This document shows, one piece after another, positions 15,201 to 21,559 of a stretch of 24,284 nucleotides of DNA. Made by a program: the position numbers and the translations under genes. The stretch covers positions 1-24,284 of IMG/VR virus record IMGVR_UViG_3300025030_001126, one strand, 5' to 3'. The DNA comes from a virus. The notes beneath the pieces are model-generated. The model saw nothing but the letters and a program-made list of their open reading frames with translations, was not told the origin of the DNA and did no database searches. How positions within the stretch are numbered: position 1 is the stretch's first letter; each line of letters opens with the position of its first letter.

Positions 15201-16856
15201 CACCGTTTCCATCGCTGCGGCCTTCGTACCTGTGAAGCCGTTGCGCGCCGACTCCCACGACGTTTGCCCGTTCCATGTCTGCTTCGTGAGCAGATCCCAG
15301 ACGATGTTTCCGTTACGGCCTTTGAGTGCGTAGATCCGATAGATGCCGTCCGGGCTCTCGTAGAACGGCATGCCCTTCCGATCCGTCGACTCTTTGAACT
15401 GCGCTCGCGTGGCCTCATCTGGCTCACCGACTGCGGCCGCTCGCTCCACCTCTTGCTGCGCTTCGTGCTCGGCCTGGGCCTCGGCCTCCGTGGTGAACGG
15501 CTGTCCCGTCTCGGCCTCGTGCTCTGCACGAAACTCCGCTTCGGTTTTCGGTGCGGGCGGGATCTGGAATCCGGGCTTCGGGTGCGCCTCCCGCACGACG
15601 ATGGGTTGCTCCGGAGGCTCCGCGAGCTTCGCCGCGGGCACCGCCGCCGTCTGCCGCGTCACTGCGTCGAGCCGCGGGGGAAGTGTCCCCTTTGACTTCG
15701 CCTCACGCCACGCGTGTACATCGAGCCCGTAGCGGTGTCGTGCGACCGCCGCTATCGCGTCGTTGTAGCTCAGATCCAGCGTGATCTCGAGGTGCTGGGC
15801 TGCGGCCGCGTCGGAGAGATGTGCGATGCGCGCGATAGCTGCCGATGCCGGCTGCTCGGGCGCGGGCTGCTCGGGCGGGGGCGGAGGCGCCGGCTGTGCC
15901 TCTGCCGCCGCGCGTCGAGCGGCGCGCTTCTCCTCGACACGTGCACGTGCCGCCGCTGCTGGTGCCGCCTCGGGCACGGGCGCGTCCCTGTTGACGAGGC
16001 GCCCCCACGCGTCACTGAGTGGTCGGATCACGTGCTCCCGAAGCCACGCCTTGCCGCGCTCGGCGCCGGGGCCCTCGAGCGCGTTGTGCACCCCTTCGGC
16101 GCCGTCGAGCCGGACCTTCACCTTGCGTGCGTCGCCGCTCTCGATGGCAGCGACCGCCTCCGTGCGCCGACGCTGCATCCACTCGGGAGCGTGCTCAACT
16201 TCCGGCTTCTTCTCCGGCTTCGGGGGCGCCTCACTGAAGTCGAGCCCGAGCTGCCGTTGCTTGACCTCGGGGCCGTGCAGGTGCCCGTGATCTCCGTGAT
16301 CGCGCTCGTACTCCTCGCGCGTGTAGTAGTAGCGCCACGGCCGTTTGGGGTTGCCGGTGGGCACGCGCCGGTAGTACTTGCCACCGCGCGCTTCGCCCTT
16401 CTCCAGCGTGACCTTCTGCACGACGTAGCGCATCTGCGGAGACCTTCCCGAGTCGATCGGTGCTCGCTTCTTCCAGAACGTGAGCGCGCGGCGAGCCATC
16501 TCTTGCCGAGCATCGGACGGGATGTGCGGCCTCATCGATCGTAGCAGCTCAACGAGCGCGCCGCGCGCACTCACGACTCTCTGCGTCCCCCCGCGGACCG
16601 TGAAATCGGCCGGCGTGCCGGAGATCATCCGCTCGATCGTCGCACGCTGTTCGTCGGGGATCCCTAGCCCGCGCGTGACGTCCTCGACGTCGACGATGTG
16701 TGGCGGAGGCGGCGTCCCCTCGGCCTCGGTGTCAAACAGGCGTTGCACCTCGACTTGCTGCGCGAGGAGCGCACCGTCGCCTCTCGCCGCGCGCTCGCGC
16801 AGACGATGCACCGACAGGTGGGGGATGTAGTCCCCCGGCTGCGACCGCTCGGGCAT
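12234..16856 (-). CDS. 1540-residue multidomain polyvalent protein with a C-terminal zincin (LPD1-like) domain
   Basis: The N-terminus (1-145) is unrecognised. A cassette at 154-182 (GEARGGKYYRRVPTGNPKR, then PWRYYYTREE) is followed by QLGLDF (202-207). Then come long Ala/Pro/Glu-rich linkers and a DUF5710-like segment at about 598-636 (TYVHRNTIKAHGGRWD, TWKVPTANVEKL). A short duplication, RQTAAVPAAKL (401-411) and RETAAVPMEKL (658-668), is also present. A Pro-rich hinge (917-942) precedes a helical region from 968 (DRSSSIEQRGEDVLG). The C-terminal domain holds AVGARGKGTFAAHYEPG and GAGTLAHEWGHMFDN, with HEWGH at 1346-1350 (12807-12821), and REVFARCFEVYV (1438-1449) supplying a candidate third metal ligand. 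This matches large polyvalent protein domain 1, a predicted metallopeptidase. The start has CGGAGG just upstream with short spacing. I infer a head-packaged, injected effector. Confidence 0.83.
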   Translation of the reverse strand: MPERSQPGDYIPHLSVHRLRERAARGDGALLAQQVEVQRLFDTEAEGTPPPPHIVDVEDVTRGLGIPDEQRATIERMISGTPADFTVRGGTQRVVSARGALVELLRSMRPHIPSDARQEMARRALTFWKKRAPIDSGRSPQMRYVVQKVTLEKGEARGGKYYRRVPTGNPKRPWRYYYTREEYERDHGDHGHLHGPEVKQRQLGLDFSEAPPKPEKKPEVEHAPEWMQRRRTEAVAAIESGDARKVKVRLDGAEGVHNALEGPGAERGKAWLREHVIRPLSDAWGRLVNRDAPVPEAAPAAAARARVEEKRAARRAAAEAQPAPPPPPEQPAPEQPASAAIARIAHLSDAAAAQHLEITLDLSYNDAIAAVARHRYGLDVHAWREAKSKGTLPPRLDAVTRQTAAVPAAKLAEPPEQPIVVREAHPKPGFQIPPAPKTEAEFRAEHEAETGQPFTTEAEAQAEHEAQQEVERAAAVGEPDEATRAQFKESTDRKGMPFYESPDGIYRIYALKGRNGNIVWDLLTKQTWNGQTSWESARNGFTGTKAAAMETVLRREEAIRRRDAVVQANVERYNAEQSGETTSGPSGPSGASEHTIVGGDTYVHRNTIKAHGGRWDSPTKTWKVPTANVEKLKAALSTGHVHDVEAGELTLGRDIATRETAAVPMEKLDEAPGEVEAAPVLDLASSPPGWKRESGTSYALATLVGEAHLTRNALGWSVSLDGETIQLPKHADFSHAEGVVKQIVEKRSAPAPTPPQTTSTWVDSRGRAVQVDTSVPPDGRVETSTDADGSVTTRTYDAQGALRGTETKFSDASREQLREQATAARNEREARQRKHLNLDFTPGETLFVNGKKYTIGPTVERHNGRSVSLFPAEGRAVKLRELYIYPGGMAGIRAFGSSQQGEVKTLEGGKPRETPWTPPPKKPPPEPPRPTPEPPRPPPMPTTSEDPKGSPRAEATKATKKAEEEGEYINDRSSSIEQRGEDVLGSARHRAFVWKTLRDALSSSDAGSMFTRDFLAKQEPIDLIARVQRVQAESENIGKVGNTALAALIAHYAMRKFGPKPEMVELSQVGGKITYYYDGDKLTRVFNSAYETPTQEEHVRRQRESYYHAYTSAKGVLERFVDGGDADVNAVKLSQQIRQIYETHRDHYGIADAGTEALRTLYNGVIGRGKTSARGQANEFVGRLSKKYPEKEDQLRKVPEHVMRVLEGYSMNEAFGTKQSKDKGIDLSELYDTKVMRRTGPASQYQSAKQGLDLLDKHAGGAFEMRGVQWGKSVTDDEREHHLKSLVDSCADLTDVLGLPPKMASFNGKLAIAVGARGKGTFAAHYEPGQRVINLTRANGAGTLAHEWGHMFDNLVMAAAGEDTITTEGYKSDARYSSEIFARRLRNPTPTEEPTFQAMNALQSSDAMVNFRRRLHGVIQELKERGLPHGEEYWASGREVFARCFEVYVQRKLQTNGRENTYLTSFRGSGPGSELWPSTAEVDAMTPHFDKLFEAFRGSSLLHKAIAYMSERPKDLRSKMYGGDPIMEPRRSSRPTDHWR
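16236..16253 (-). other. Second copy of encoded QLGLDF
   Basis: Residues 202-207 of the 1540-residue protein read QLGLDF, 24 residues after the cassette core, in the same relative place as QLGLDF after cassette 2 of the giant protein. It fits the QLxLxF form of the sliding-clamp-binding motif. Confidence 0.35.
16311..16397 (-). repeat. GGKY/RRVP/RYYY cassette in the 1540-residue protein
   Basis: Encodes GEARGGKYYRRVPTGNPKR then PWRYYYTREE. It aligns with ARGGKYIRRVPYTDAHG and KRKYRYYYSE of the 1724-residue protein: identical ARGGKY, RRVP and RYYY blocks in two genes about 13 kb apart. Confidence 0.8.
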
Positions 16857-16972
16857 GGGCCTCCGTAATAATGCCGACGGGCCCCCGCCAGCCTGCCGGC
16901 TGACGGCGGGCTCACGCCGTCGCCCGAGCGCCCTCGGCCGGACACCGGGGCGCTCTCACCTGAACGGCCCGA
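16857..16972 (-). other. Structured intergenic region with several inverted repeats
   Basis: This 116-bp gap contains GAGCGCCC (16926-16933) pairing perfectly with GGGCGCTC (16948-16955), with an inner CGG/CCG pair in the loop. It also contains GACGGCG (16902-16908) pairing with CGCCGTC (16915-16921), overlapping a smaller CAGCC/GGCTG stem (16889-16902). No T-tract follows, so it is not a canonical intrinsic terminator. No promoter is evident. It could be an mRNA processing or stability element, or a protein-binding site, ahead of the 1540-residue gene. Confidence 0.5.
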
Positions 16973-17392
16973 TTACTCGGAGCCGCCGACCGCGCGGAAG
17001 CCCTGGACGAGCACCACGACGGTCTCTCCGTCGGGGGCCATCTGCGTCGGCAGCTCGATGTCCCAAGTTCCATCACCGTTGTCGGCGAGGACCGGGGGGT
17101 TCGCGTTCGCCGCGACGGCGAGGATCATCACGGTGTGCACCGCCGCCGCTTCCGAGAAGAAGCTGTCGTACATCGCCGGCGTGCCGCCGGCGTCGTTCAT
17201 CACGCGCACGACCGCGGGCTCGAACGGGACCGCGGCCAGGGTGCCACCGGCGCCTGCCGCGCCGGTGACGGAGCCCATGTAGCCCTCCATCTCGTGCTTG
17301 AGGATCCCCTGGATCGTGGTGCGGTAGTCCGGGTAGGGAATGTCGGCAGCACCGTCCGCCGGGATCTGCCTCTGGGCGTAGCTCTCTCGCAT
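16973..17392 (-). CDS. Small putative virion protein downstream of the terminase
   Basis: A 139-residue protein starting MRESYAQRQIPADGAADIPY. The second half is predicted beta-rich (PAVVRVMND, AVHTVMILAVAANAN, DNGDGTWDIELP, ETVVVLVQGFRAVGG), resembling small immunoglobulin-like or jelly-roll capsid accessory proteins. There is no signal peptide or catalytic motif, and I do not recognise a named family. GGAGAG lies four bases before the ATG. It follows the terminase after an 84-bp gap carrying a promoter-like sequence, so it may head a separate transcript. A decoration or head-associated role is a guess from position and predicted fold type. Confidence 0.7.
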   Translation of the reverse strand: MRESYAQRQIPADGAADIPYPDYRTTIQGILKHEMEGYMGSVTGAAGAGGTLAAVPFEPAVVRVMNDAGGTPAMYDSFFSEAAAVHTVMILAVAANANPPVLADNGDGTWDIELPTQMAPDGETVVVLVQGFRAVGGSE

Positions 17393-17438
17393 GACTCTCT
17401 CCGTTCGTTCGGGTGCGCCCTAGGAGGGGCGACGAGAC

Positions 17439-17473
17439 CTCTGATCGTTACCCCCTCAGAGAGGCAACGTCAA
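17439..17473 (-). promoter_or_regulatory. Candidate promoter with overlapping inverted repeat after the terminase
   Basis: In the 84-bp gap the minus strand has TTGACG (17473-17468), a 17-base spacer and TAACGA (17450-17445); AACGAT at 18 bases is an alternative -10. The -35 matches consensus at five of six positions, the -10 poorly. A perfect inverted repeat, CTCTGA (17439-17444) and TCAGAG (17456-17461), flanks the -10 region and could be an operator or hairpin. Weak support overall. Confidence 0.35.
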
Positions 17474-17476
17474 CTG

Positions 17477-20320
17477 TTAGCCGAAGGCGCCCTCAACATC
17501 TTCTTCGGCGTCCCCCAAGAAAACGTCTTCCCACTTGTCCCCCTCTTCACCTTCTCCAGCCTCGTCGACATCGTCTTTGTCCCCGTCGCCGAAGGAGAAA
17601 GTGAACCCGCCGCTGCGCGCCGCTTCGGTCGCGATCCACCAAGCCATGCAGTTGTGCACAGCTACCCCCTCCACCACGTAACTTTCATCCTCCTCGACAT
17701 GGAGGTTGTACACGCGCCCGTCGTAGGCTCGCGTCTCGTTGGCGGCCACGCGATGATGAACGCAGTCCGCATGTACGTGGAGTGTGCGTCGTGGCTCACG
17801 ACCACGGTTTTCCCTCGACGTGAAGCCCCCCCAACGCTCTCGCTCCACGTCGTTCATATCGTGAAGTAGGTCGGATGCCCAGTGCGCCGGGATCGTTAGA
17901 ACCCAAGCGGGCGCTGGTGTCGACCCTCGGAAGCTGGTGTTCTTGAACGGTCGCACCATAGCGGGAATCCCGCTCTCGACCAATGTGATGCGCATCTGTT
18001 CGATGAGTGAGCGCGAGATGCTGACACCTCTCAGGTGAGATCCGTTGCTGGCTGCGTTGTTACCCACACACCCGTCCCCCACTAACCAACCGCGCACGAT
18101 CCCCAGCCGAACATCGACCGGCAGAGACATCCACGACCAAGGCAAGTGCTTGTCGGAGTGCTTTCCGAGGAGTCGAAACACCCCGGCTGCTGGTCGAGAC
18201 CCGAAGGCACACACCATCCCGTTGTCCGAGGTCTTCACGGTCCGCGCTGGGGCAGCAAACAGCCGTTCTGACTGCGTGTTGATGTAGTTAGCTATGTACG
18301 TTTCCCTGGCATGTAACGCGAACTGCACGAGGTGTTTGGTTTTCGCAGCGCCCCCAACACTGCCCTCCGCCAGATAGAGACCCAACAGGAAGCCCCAATC
18401 CTTGTCCGACGGCTCGATGAATCGTGGCGCGACGCGGTCCCCGCGCCACCACACGTGGATGTCATCGATCTTCCACTTCGGTCCACCACATCGAAGAGTG
18501 CGCTCGGTGTTGTGGACGAAGTCGGCCAGATCGATTCGCGGGGGCGGTCCATCCCAGCGGGGGGTTGGGTGTGACACCCAATCGCCCCTCATTTTTCGAC
18601 CTGCGCGCACGTCCGAGGCAGCAGCGAAGGCCCACTCTCCGGCCCCTAGCCGGTTCGTCCGGTCTCGCGTGCTCGTTGTAGGTGACGCTGACCACACCGG
18701 GTGCTCGGGTGTCACTGAGAAGCCCAGAGAGCCTACGGGTTGAAGCGTGCGGATCTCTCCGCTGTGCGCTCGCGACGTAGTTCCGGTGACGCGCCGCCAC
18801 CTGGATTTATGGGTGAGGACCTCGTCCCCCTCCCTCACGTCCTCGATGGGTACCAAACCCGCTTTTGTGGTCACGAGAGTACCAGGTAGCACGCACGTGT
18901 CGTCGTGGGCCCCGATGCCTTGCAGCTTCCCGTCGATGAAACCGAACTGCGTGCACTCATCGATCCAAATGTCGCTTAGCTTGCGCGAGATCTCATCGCC
19001 GCGGGGGATGATGATCTTCTGTCCCTCGAGCAGGATCCGCAGGCCCGGGACGCCTTTGTCGAGCGGATATTTGTTCGTCGCGAGCGTCAGAAACTCCTTC
19101 ACTGGCAGATCGGTCTCCCGCCTCATCTCCGAGGTGTAGATCTGTTGCATCGCGTTCGACTCGATAAAGATCAGCGCCGGGTCGTAGAGCGCCGCCGCGA
19201 TCTTGATCTCATCGAGCTGTCGCTGGAACGGAAGCCCCTTCGATCGCCGGATGTCGACGATGACGTGCTCCCCTTTCGGCGTGCGGGCGATCACGAAGAT
19301 CACGAAGAAGTCGGCGCCCACGCTGGAGCTGCGCGCGATGTCGACACCCATGTACGTCACCCAGCCGCGCGCTTTGATCGCGTTGCGAGTCATGCGCATA
19401 CAGAGCTTGTCGTCGAAGCACGGCGGAAAGAGATGCGACGGGAAGATCGAAATGTCGTCTGAGATCGGTTGACATAGAATCTCACGAGAGAACGACAGCG
19501 CACCGATCTCTTTGCGCTTGTCGTAGAGTGCTTCGAGAGGCCAGCGCCACGGGAAAAGCGCCCGATCGTTGCCTCGCGCATCCTTGATGATCCCCGGAAA
19601 ACGGATGAACGTGTACATCTCGTTCTTCCGCAAGAAACCGTACAAATCGGACGCATGGAAGGGCGTCCCCACCACGATCAACTGACCCTCTCGCGTGACC
19701 ATCTGAGAGATGGCAGACTTGAAATACTCGATGTTTTTCAATCGAGTCATCTCCGACCACATGTCCTCGTCGTTCAAAGGGTCGTCGAGGACGATGTACT
19801 TCGGGTGCCGGCCGCGCATCGCCTTGCCGTAGCCGGCGACCCGGATGCGCGATCCGTTCGTGAACTTGACGTCGCTCTTGTTGAGCCGCAGCGCCGGGTT
19901 CTTCTTGATGTCCTCTGTGCTCGGGATGAGATTCGCGAGCCCGGGGATGTTCACGATCCCGACGAGGTGTTCATCCTTGCCGTAGAGGATGTGATCGAGG
20001 AACTCTTGCGCCTGCTCCAACGTCTTGCTGAAGAGGTAGACCTCGCACCCGGGTTCGCTCCACGCGCGCCAGATCGGATAGGCGTAGGAGAAAAAGCCAG
20101 TTTTGCCGTGGTCCCGCGCGGCGTTCACGGCGAGGCGCGAGACTCGGTTCACGAGGTCGCCCCACGCCACGTGATGCGGGCCGATCTCCAGGTGGAGGAC
20201 GTCGCGCATGAAGAGACAGAGGTCTCCGCGCAACATCTCCTGATACAACGCCAGGAACGCGGGATCTTGGTCTAGATCACCGCGCTCCGGGTCGAATGGT
20301 AGCGAAAGCGCTGCGGCCAC
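17477..20320 (-). CDS. terL: Terminase large subunit (TerL) interrupted by an intein
   Basis: A 947-residue precursor; the extein is 532 residues, normal for TerL. The ATPase domain shows ARDHGKT (68-74, Walker A-like) and YIVLDDP (175-181, Walker B with the catalytic acid). The RNase H-like nuclease shows MGVDIAR (D327), FIESN (E387) and GAHDDT (D473/D474) as the three acidic sites. The intein occupies residues 476-890, immediately after HDDT, and the extein resumes CMAWWIATEAAR. TerL is the ATP-driven DNA-packaging motor and cuts genome concatemers. The GTG at 20320 is the only plausible start: it is 11 bases after the upstream stop, and the in-frame sequence further upstream is a shadow of the repeat protein gene. 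No clear Shine-Dalgarno is present, so coupling is likely. The C-terminal tail is Asp/Glu-rich. No small terminase gene was recognised. Confidence 0.93.
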   Translation of the reverse strand: MAAALSLPFDPERGDLDQDPAFLALYQEMLRGDLCLFMRDVLHLEIGPHHVAWGDLVNRVSRLAVNAARDHGKTGFFSYAYPIWRAWSEPGCEVYLFSKTLEQAQEFLDHILYGKDEHLVGIVNIPGLANLIPSTEDIKKNPALRLNKSDVKFTNGSRIRVAGYGKAMRGRHPKYIVLDDPLNDEDMWSEMTRLKNIEYFKSAISQMVTREGQLIVVGTPFHASDLYGFLRKNEMYTFIRFPGIIKDARGNDRALFPWRWPLEALYDKRKEIGALSFSREILCQPISDDISIFPSHLFPPCFDDKLCMRMTRNAIKARGWVTYMGVDIARSSSVGADFFVIFVIARTPKGEHVIVDIRRSKGLPFQRQLDEIKIAAALYDPALIFIESNAMQQIYTSEMRRETDLPVKEFLTLATNKYPLDKGVPGLRILLEGQKIIIPRGDEISRKLSDIWIDECTQFGFIDGKLQGIGAHDDTCVLPGTLVTTKAGLVPIEDVREGDEVLTHKSRWRRVTGTTSRAHSGEIRTLQPVGSLGFSVTPEHPVWSASPTTSTRDRTNRLGAGEWAFAAASDVRAGRKMRGDWVSHPTPRWDGPPPRIDLADFVHNTERTLRCGGPKWKIDDIHVWWRGDRVAPRFIEPSDKDWGFLLGLYLAEGSVGGAAKTKHLVQFALHARETYIANYINTQSERLFAAPARTVKTSDNGMVCAFGSRPAAGVFRLLGKHSDKHLPWSWMSLPVDVRLGIVRGWLVGDGCVGNNAASNGSHLRGVSISRSLIEQMRITLVESGIPAMVRPFKNTSFRGSTPAPAWVLTIPAHWASDLLHDMNDVERERWGGFTSRENRGREPRRTLHVHADCVHHRVAANETRAYDGRVYNLHVEEDESYVVEGVAVHNCMAWWIATEAARSGGFTFSFGDGDKDDVDEAGEGEEGDKWEDVFLGDAEEDVEGAFG
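17651..18895 (-). other. LAGLIDADG homing-endonuclease intein within TerL (415 aa)
   Basis: All splicing residues are visible: Cys1 in CVLPGTLVTTKAGL; block B TPEH (62-65); block F YNLHVEEDESYVVEG; and block G VAVHN, with penultimate His414, terminal Asn415 and Cys at +1. Two dodecapeptide endonuclease motifs lie at LLGLYLAEGSVGG (170-182, acidic E177) and IVRGWLVGDGCVG (266-278, acidic D274). Nothing is disrupted, so both splicing and homing look potentially functional. Removal joins HDDT to CMAWW and restores the third acidic motif of the nuclease, so the endonuclease cut site would be the intein-free version of this essential codon stretch. By eye, this segment is less GC-rich than its flanks, consistent with later arrival. 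Confidence 0.93.
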
Positions 20321-20331
20321 GACGCCGCGAA

Positions 20332-21468
20332 TCAGACCGCCGACGGGCCCGCGTCGAGCGAGAACTGCCCGCGCCCACCGCCGAGCGCGACGCTCGTCTT
20401 GATGCGGTCGCTGGTGCGGAGGCGGATCTGGTTGAGCCGCTGCGCGGTCGTGATCAGGTCGGCCTTGATCTCGACGAGCGAGGTGCGCTCCTGCGCCGTG
20501 CGGGCCTTCAGATCGACCAGCTCGGTGCGGTTCTCCGCCTGCCTGCTCTTGAGGTCGAGCACGAGCGTGCGGTACTCCGCGAACCGGCTCTTCTCGTCGA
20601 GCACGAGCGTGCGGTACTCCGCGAGCCTCGCCTTGATGTCGAGCACGAGCGTGCGGTACTCGGCGGCCCGCAGCCTCAGATCGTTCGCGAGCGCGGCCGC
20701 AGTGCCGTACGCCACCCGGTTCGCGGCCGTGAGGCTCTCGGCCTGCGTACACGTGAGATCGCCCGTTCGGTTGAACGTCACGCGGGCGACCTTCACCCAG
20801 CGGTTGTGCGTCACGGCCGCATCGATCGCGGCGTCGTTCGGCGGGACCTCGGCGCCGGTTGCAGCGGCCGCCCCGAGAACCTTGTCGAACGTGATGACGC
20901 CGCCGGCCTCTTTCGCCACGACATACCCGGTGACCGACTCGCCGTCGTTGCAGACCTCGACGCCCGACGCGACGTCGAAGTCGACCTCGGCGGGCACGGT
21001 GTCGATCACGCCCTGGACGAAGACGACCGCCTCGGAGATGTTCACGTTCCAGTCCGAGAAGCCGCCGGGCTCGCCGAGCTGCGAAGACGGCGTGGTCGGT
21101 GCGCCGACGATGCCGCCGTTCACGACGCCCGTGGTCGTGTCCGCCGCGGGCTCGGTGATCGCCGCCGGGTCCGCGCCGGTGATGGCCGTCGGGTCCGCGC
21201 CGGTGATGGCCGTCGGGTCGGCTGCGCCGATCGCCGTCGGGTCGGCTGCGCCGATCGCCGTCGGGTCCGCGGCCGCGATCAGCGGGTCCGCGAGCGCCGC
21301 GCCGATGGTCGCTTCGGTCGGGGGGTCGACGACGAGGTCGGCGCTCCCGTCGCTGTTGACGCGGACGATGAGCCCGGGCCAAGGGCCATCGCCGCCGGCG
21401 GTCTCCTCGGCAGCGGTCGGGGTGTAGAAGACCTCACGGCCTCGGCGGATTCTGGATCGATCGGTCAC
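20332..21468 (-). CDS. Repeat-rich fibre-like protein upstream of terL
   Basis: A 378-residue protein. Residues 1-50 (REVFYTPTAAEE, WPGLIVRVNSDGSADLVV) resemble a small beta domain found in phage structural proteins. Residues 66-105 are five 8-residue units of the form (A/G)ADPTAI(G/T). A globular part follows (140-250), containing NVNISEAVVFVQGVIDTVP. Residues 269-338 are five 14-residue units (AEYRTLVLDxKxR type), probably a helical coiled coil. The C-terminus is GGGRGQFSLDAGPSAV. The layout of a compact head, thin repetitive stalk and coiled coil suggests a capsid or tail fibre, but no family is recognised. The start is GTG, with AGGAGG six bases upstream (21474-21479), a strong Shine-Dalgarno. 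It lies 11 bases upstream of terL. Confidence 0.75.
   Translation of the reverse strand: MTDRSRIRRGREVFYTPTAAEETAGGDGPWPGLIVRVNSDGSADLVVDPPTEATIGAALADPLIAAADPTAIGAADPTAIGAADPTAITGADPTAITGADPAAITEPAADTTTGVVNGGIVGAPTTPSSQLGEPGGFSDWNVNISEAVVFVQGVIDTVPAEVDFDVASGVEVCNDGESVTGYVVAKEAGGVITFDKVLGAAAATGAEVPPNDAAIDAAVTHNRWVKVARVTFNRTGDLTCTQAESLTAANRVAYGTAAALANDLRLRAAEYRTLVLDIKARLAEYRTLVLDEKSRFAEYRTLVLDLKSRQAENRTELVDLKARTAQERTSLVEIKADLITTAQRLNQIRLRTSDRIKTSVALGGGRGQFSLDAGPSAV
20455..20664 (-). repeat. 42-bp tandem repeats encoding a 14-residue coiled-coil unit
   Basis: Five units of 42 bp. The block beginning gagcacgagcgtgcggtact on the plus strand recurs at exactly 42-bp steps at 20557, 20599 and 20641; the two units nearest the C-terminus are diverged (AENRTELVDLKART, AQERTSLVEIKADL). 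The gradient of identity suggests recent duplication at one end. Confidence 0.9.
21154..21273 (-). repeat. 24-bp tandem repeats encoding (A/G)ADPTAI(G/T)
   Basis: Five 24-bp units encode residues 66-105 of the fibre-like protein. Neighbouring units are identical or nearly identical in DNA, so copy number probably changes by slippage or recombination. Confidence 0.88.
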
Positions 21469-21559
21469 GGGCGCCTCCTAGAGGGGGATTTGGCGCCAGT
21501 CTACTCGACCCATTCGTCCGAGGCCAGATTAGTCAAGTTGTAGAACAACCATTGAGCGA
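21469..21559 (-). promoter_or_regulatory. 91-bp gap with Shine-Dalgarno, short palindrome and weak promoter hint
   Basis: The gap separates the lipoprotein gene from the fibre-like gene. It holds AGGAGG for the latter (21474-21479), a GTTGT/ACAAC palindrome (21537-21549), and TTGACT (minus strand 21536-21531) overlapping nothing else of note. No convincing -10 is found at 16-18 bases, so a promoter is only possible, not shown. Confidence 0.3.

Noticed and set aside
20455-21273. Tandem repeats considered as a CRISPR array
   Set aside because: The repeats are in-frame multiples of three, contiguous without spacers, and encode regular protein repeats.
20321-21382. N-terminal extension of the terminase reading frame to 21382
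   Set aside because: The added sequence is Arg/His-rich low complexity and overlaps the repeat protein gene entirely. The terminase homology begins at about 20320.
21505-21536. TTGACT as a promoter -35 before the fibre-like gene
   Set aside because: No acceptable -10 is found at 16-18 bases. It is noted only as a weak hint within the gap.
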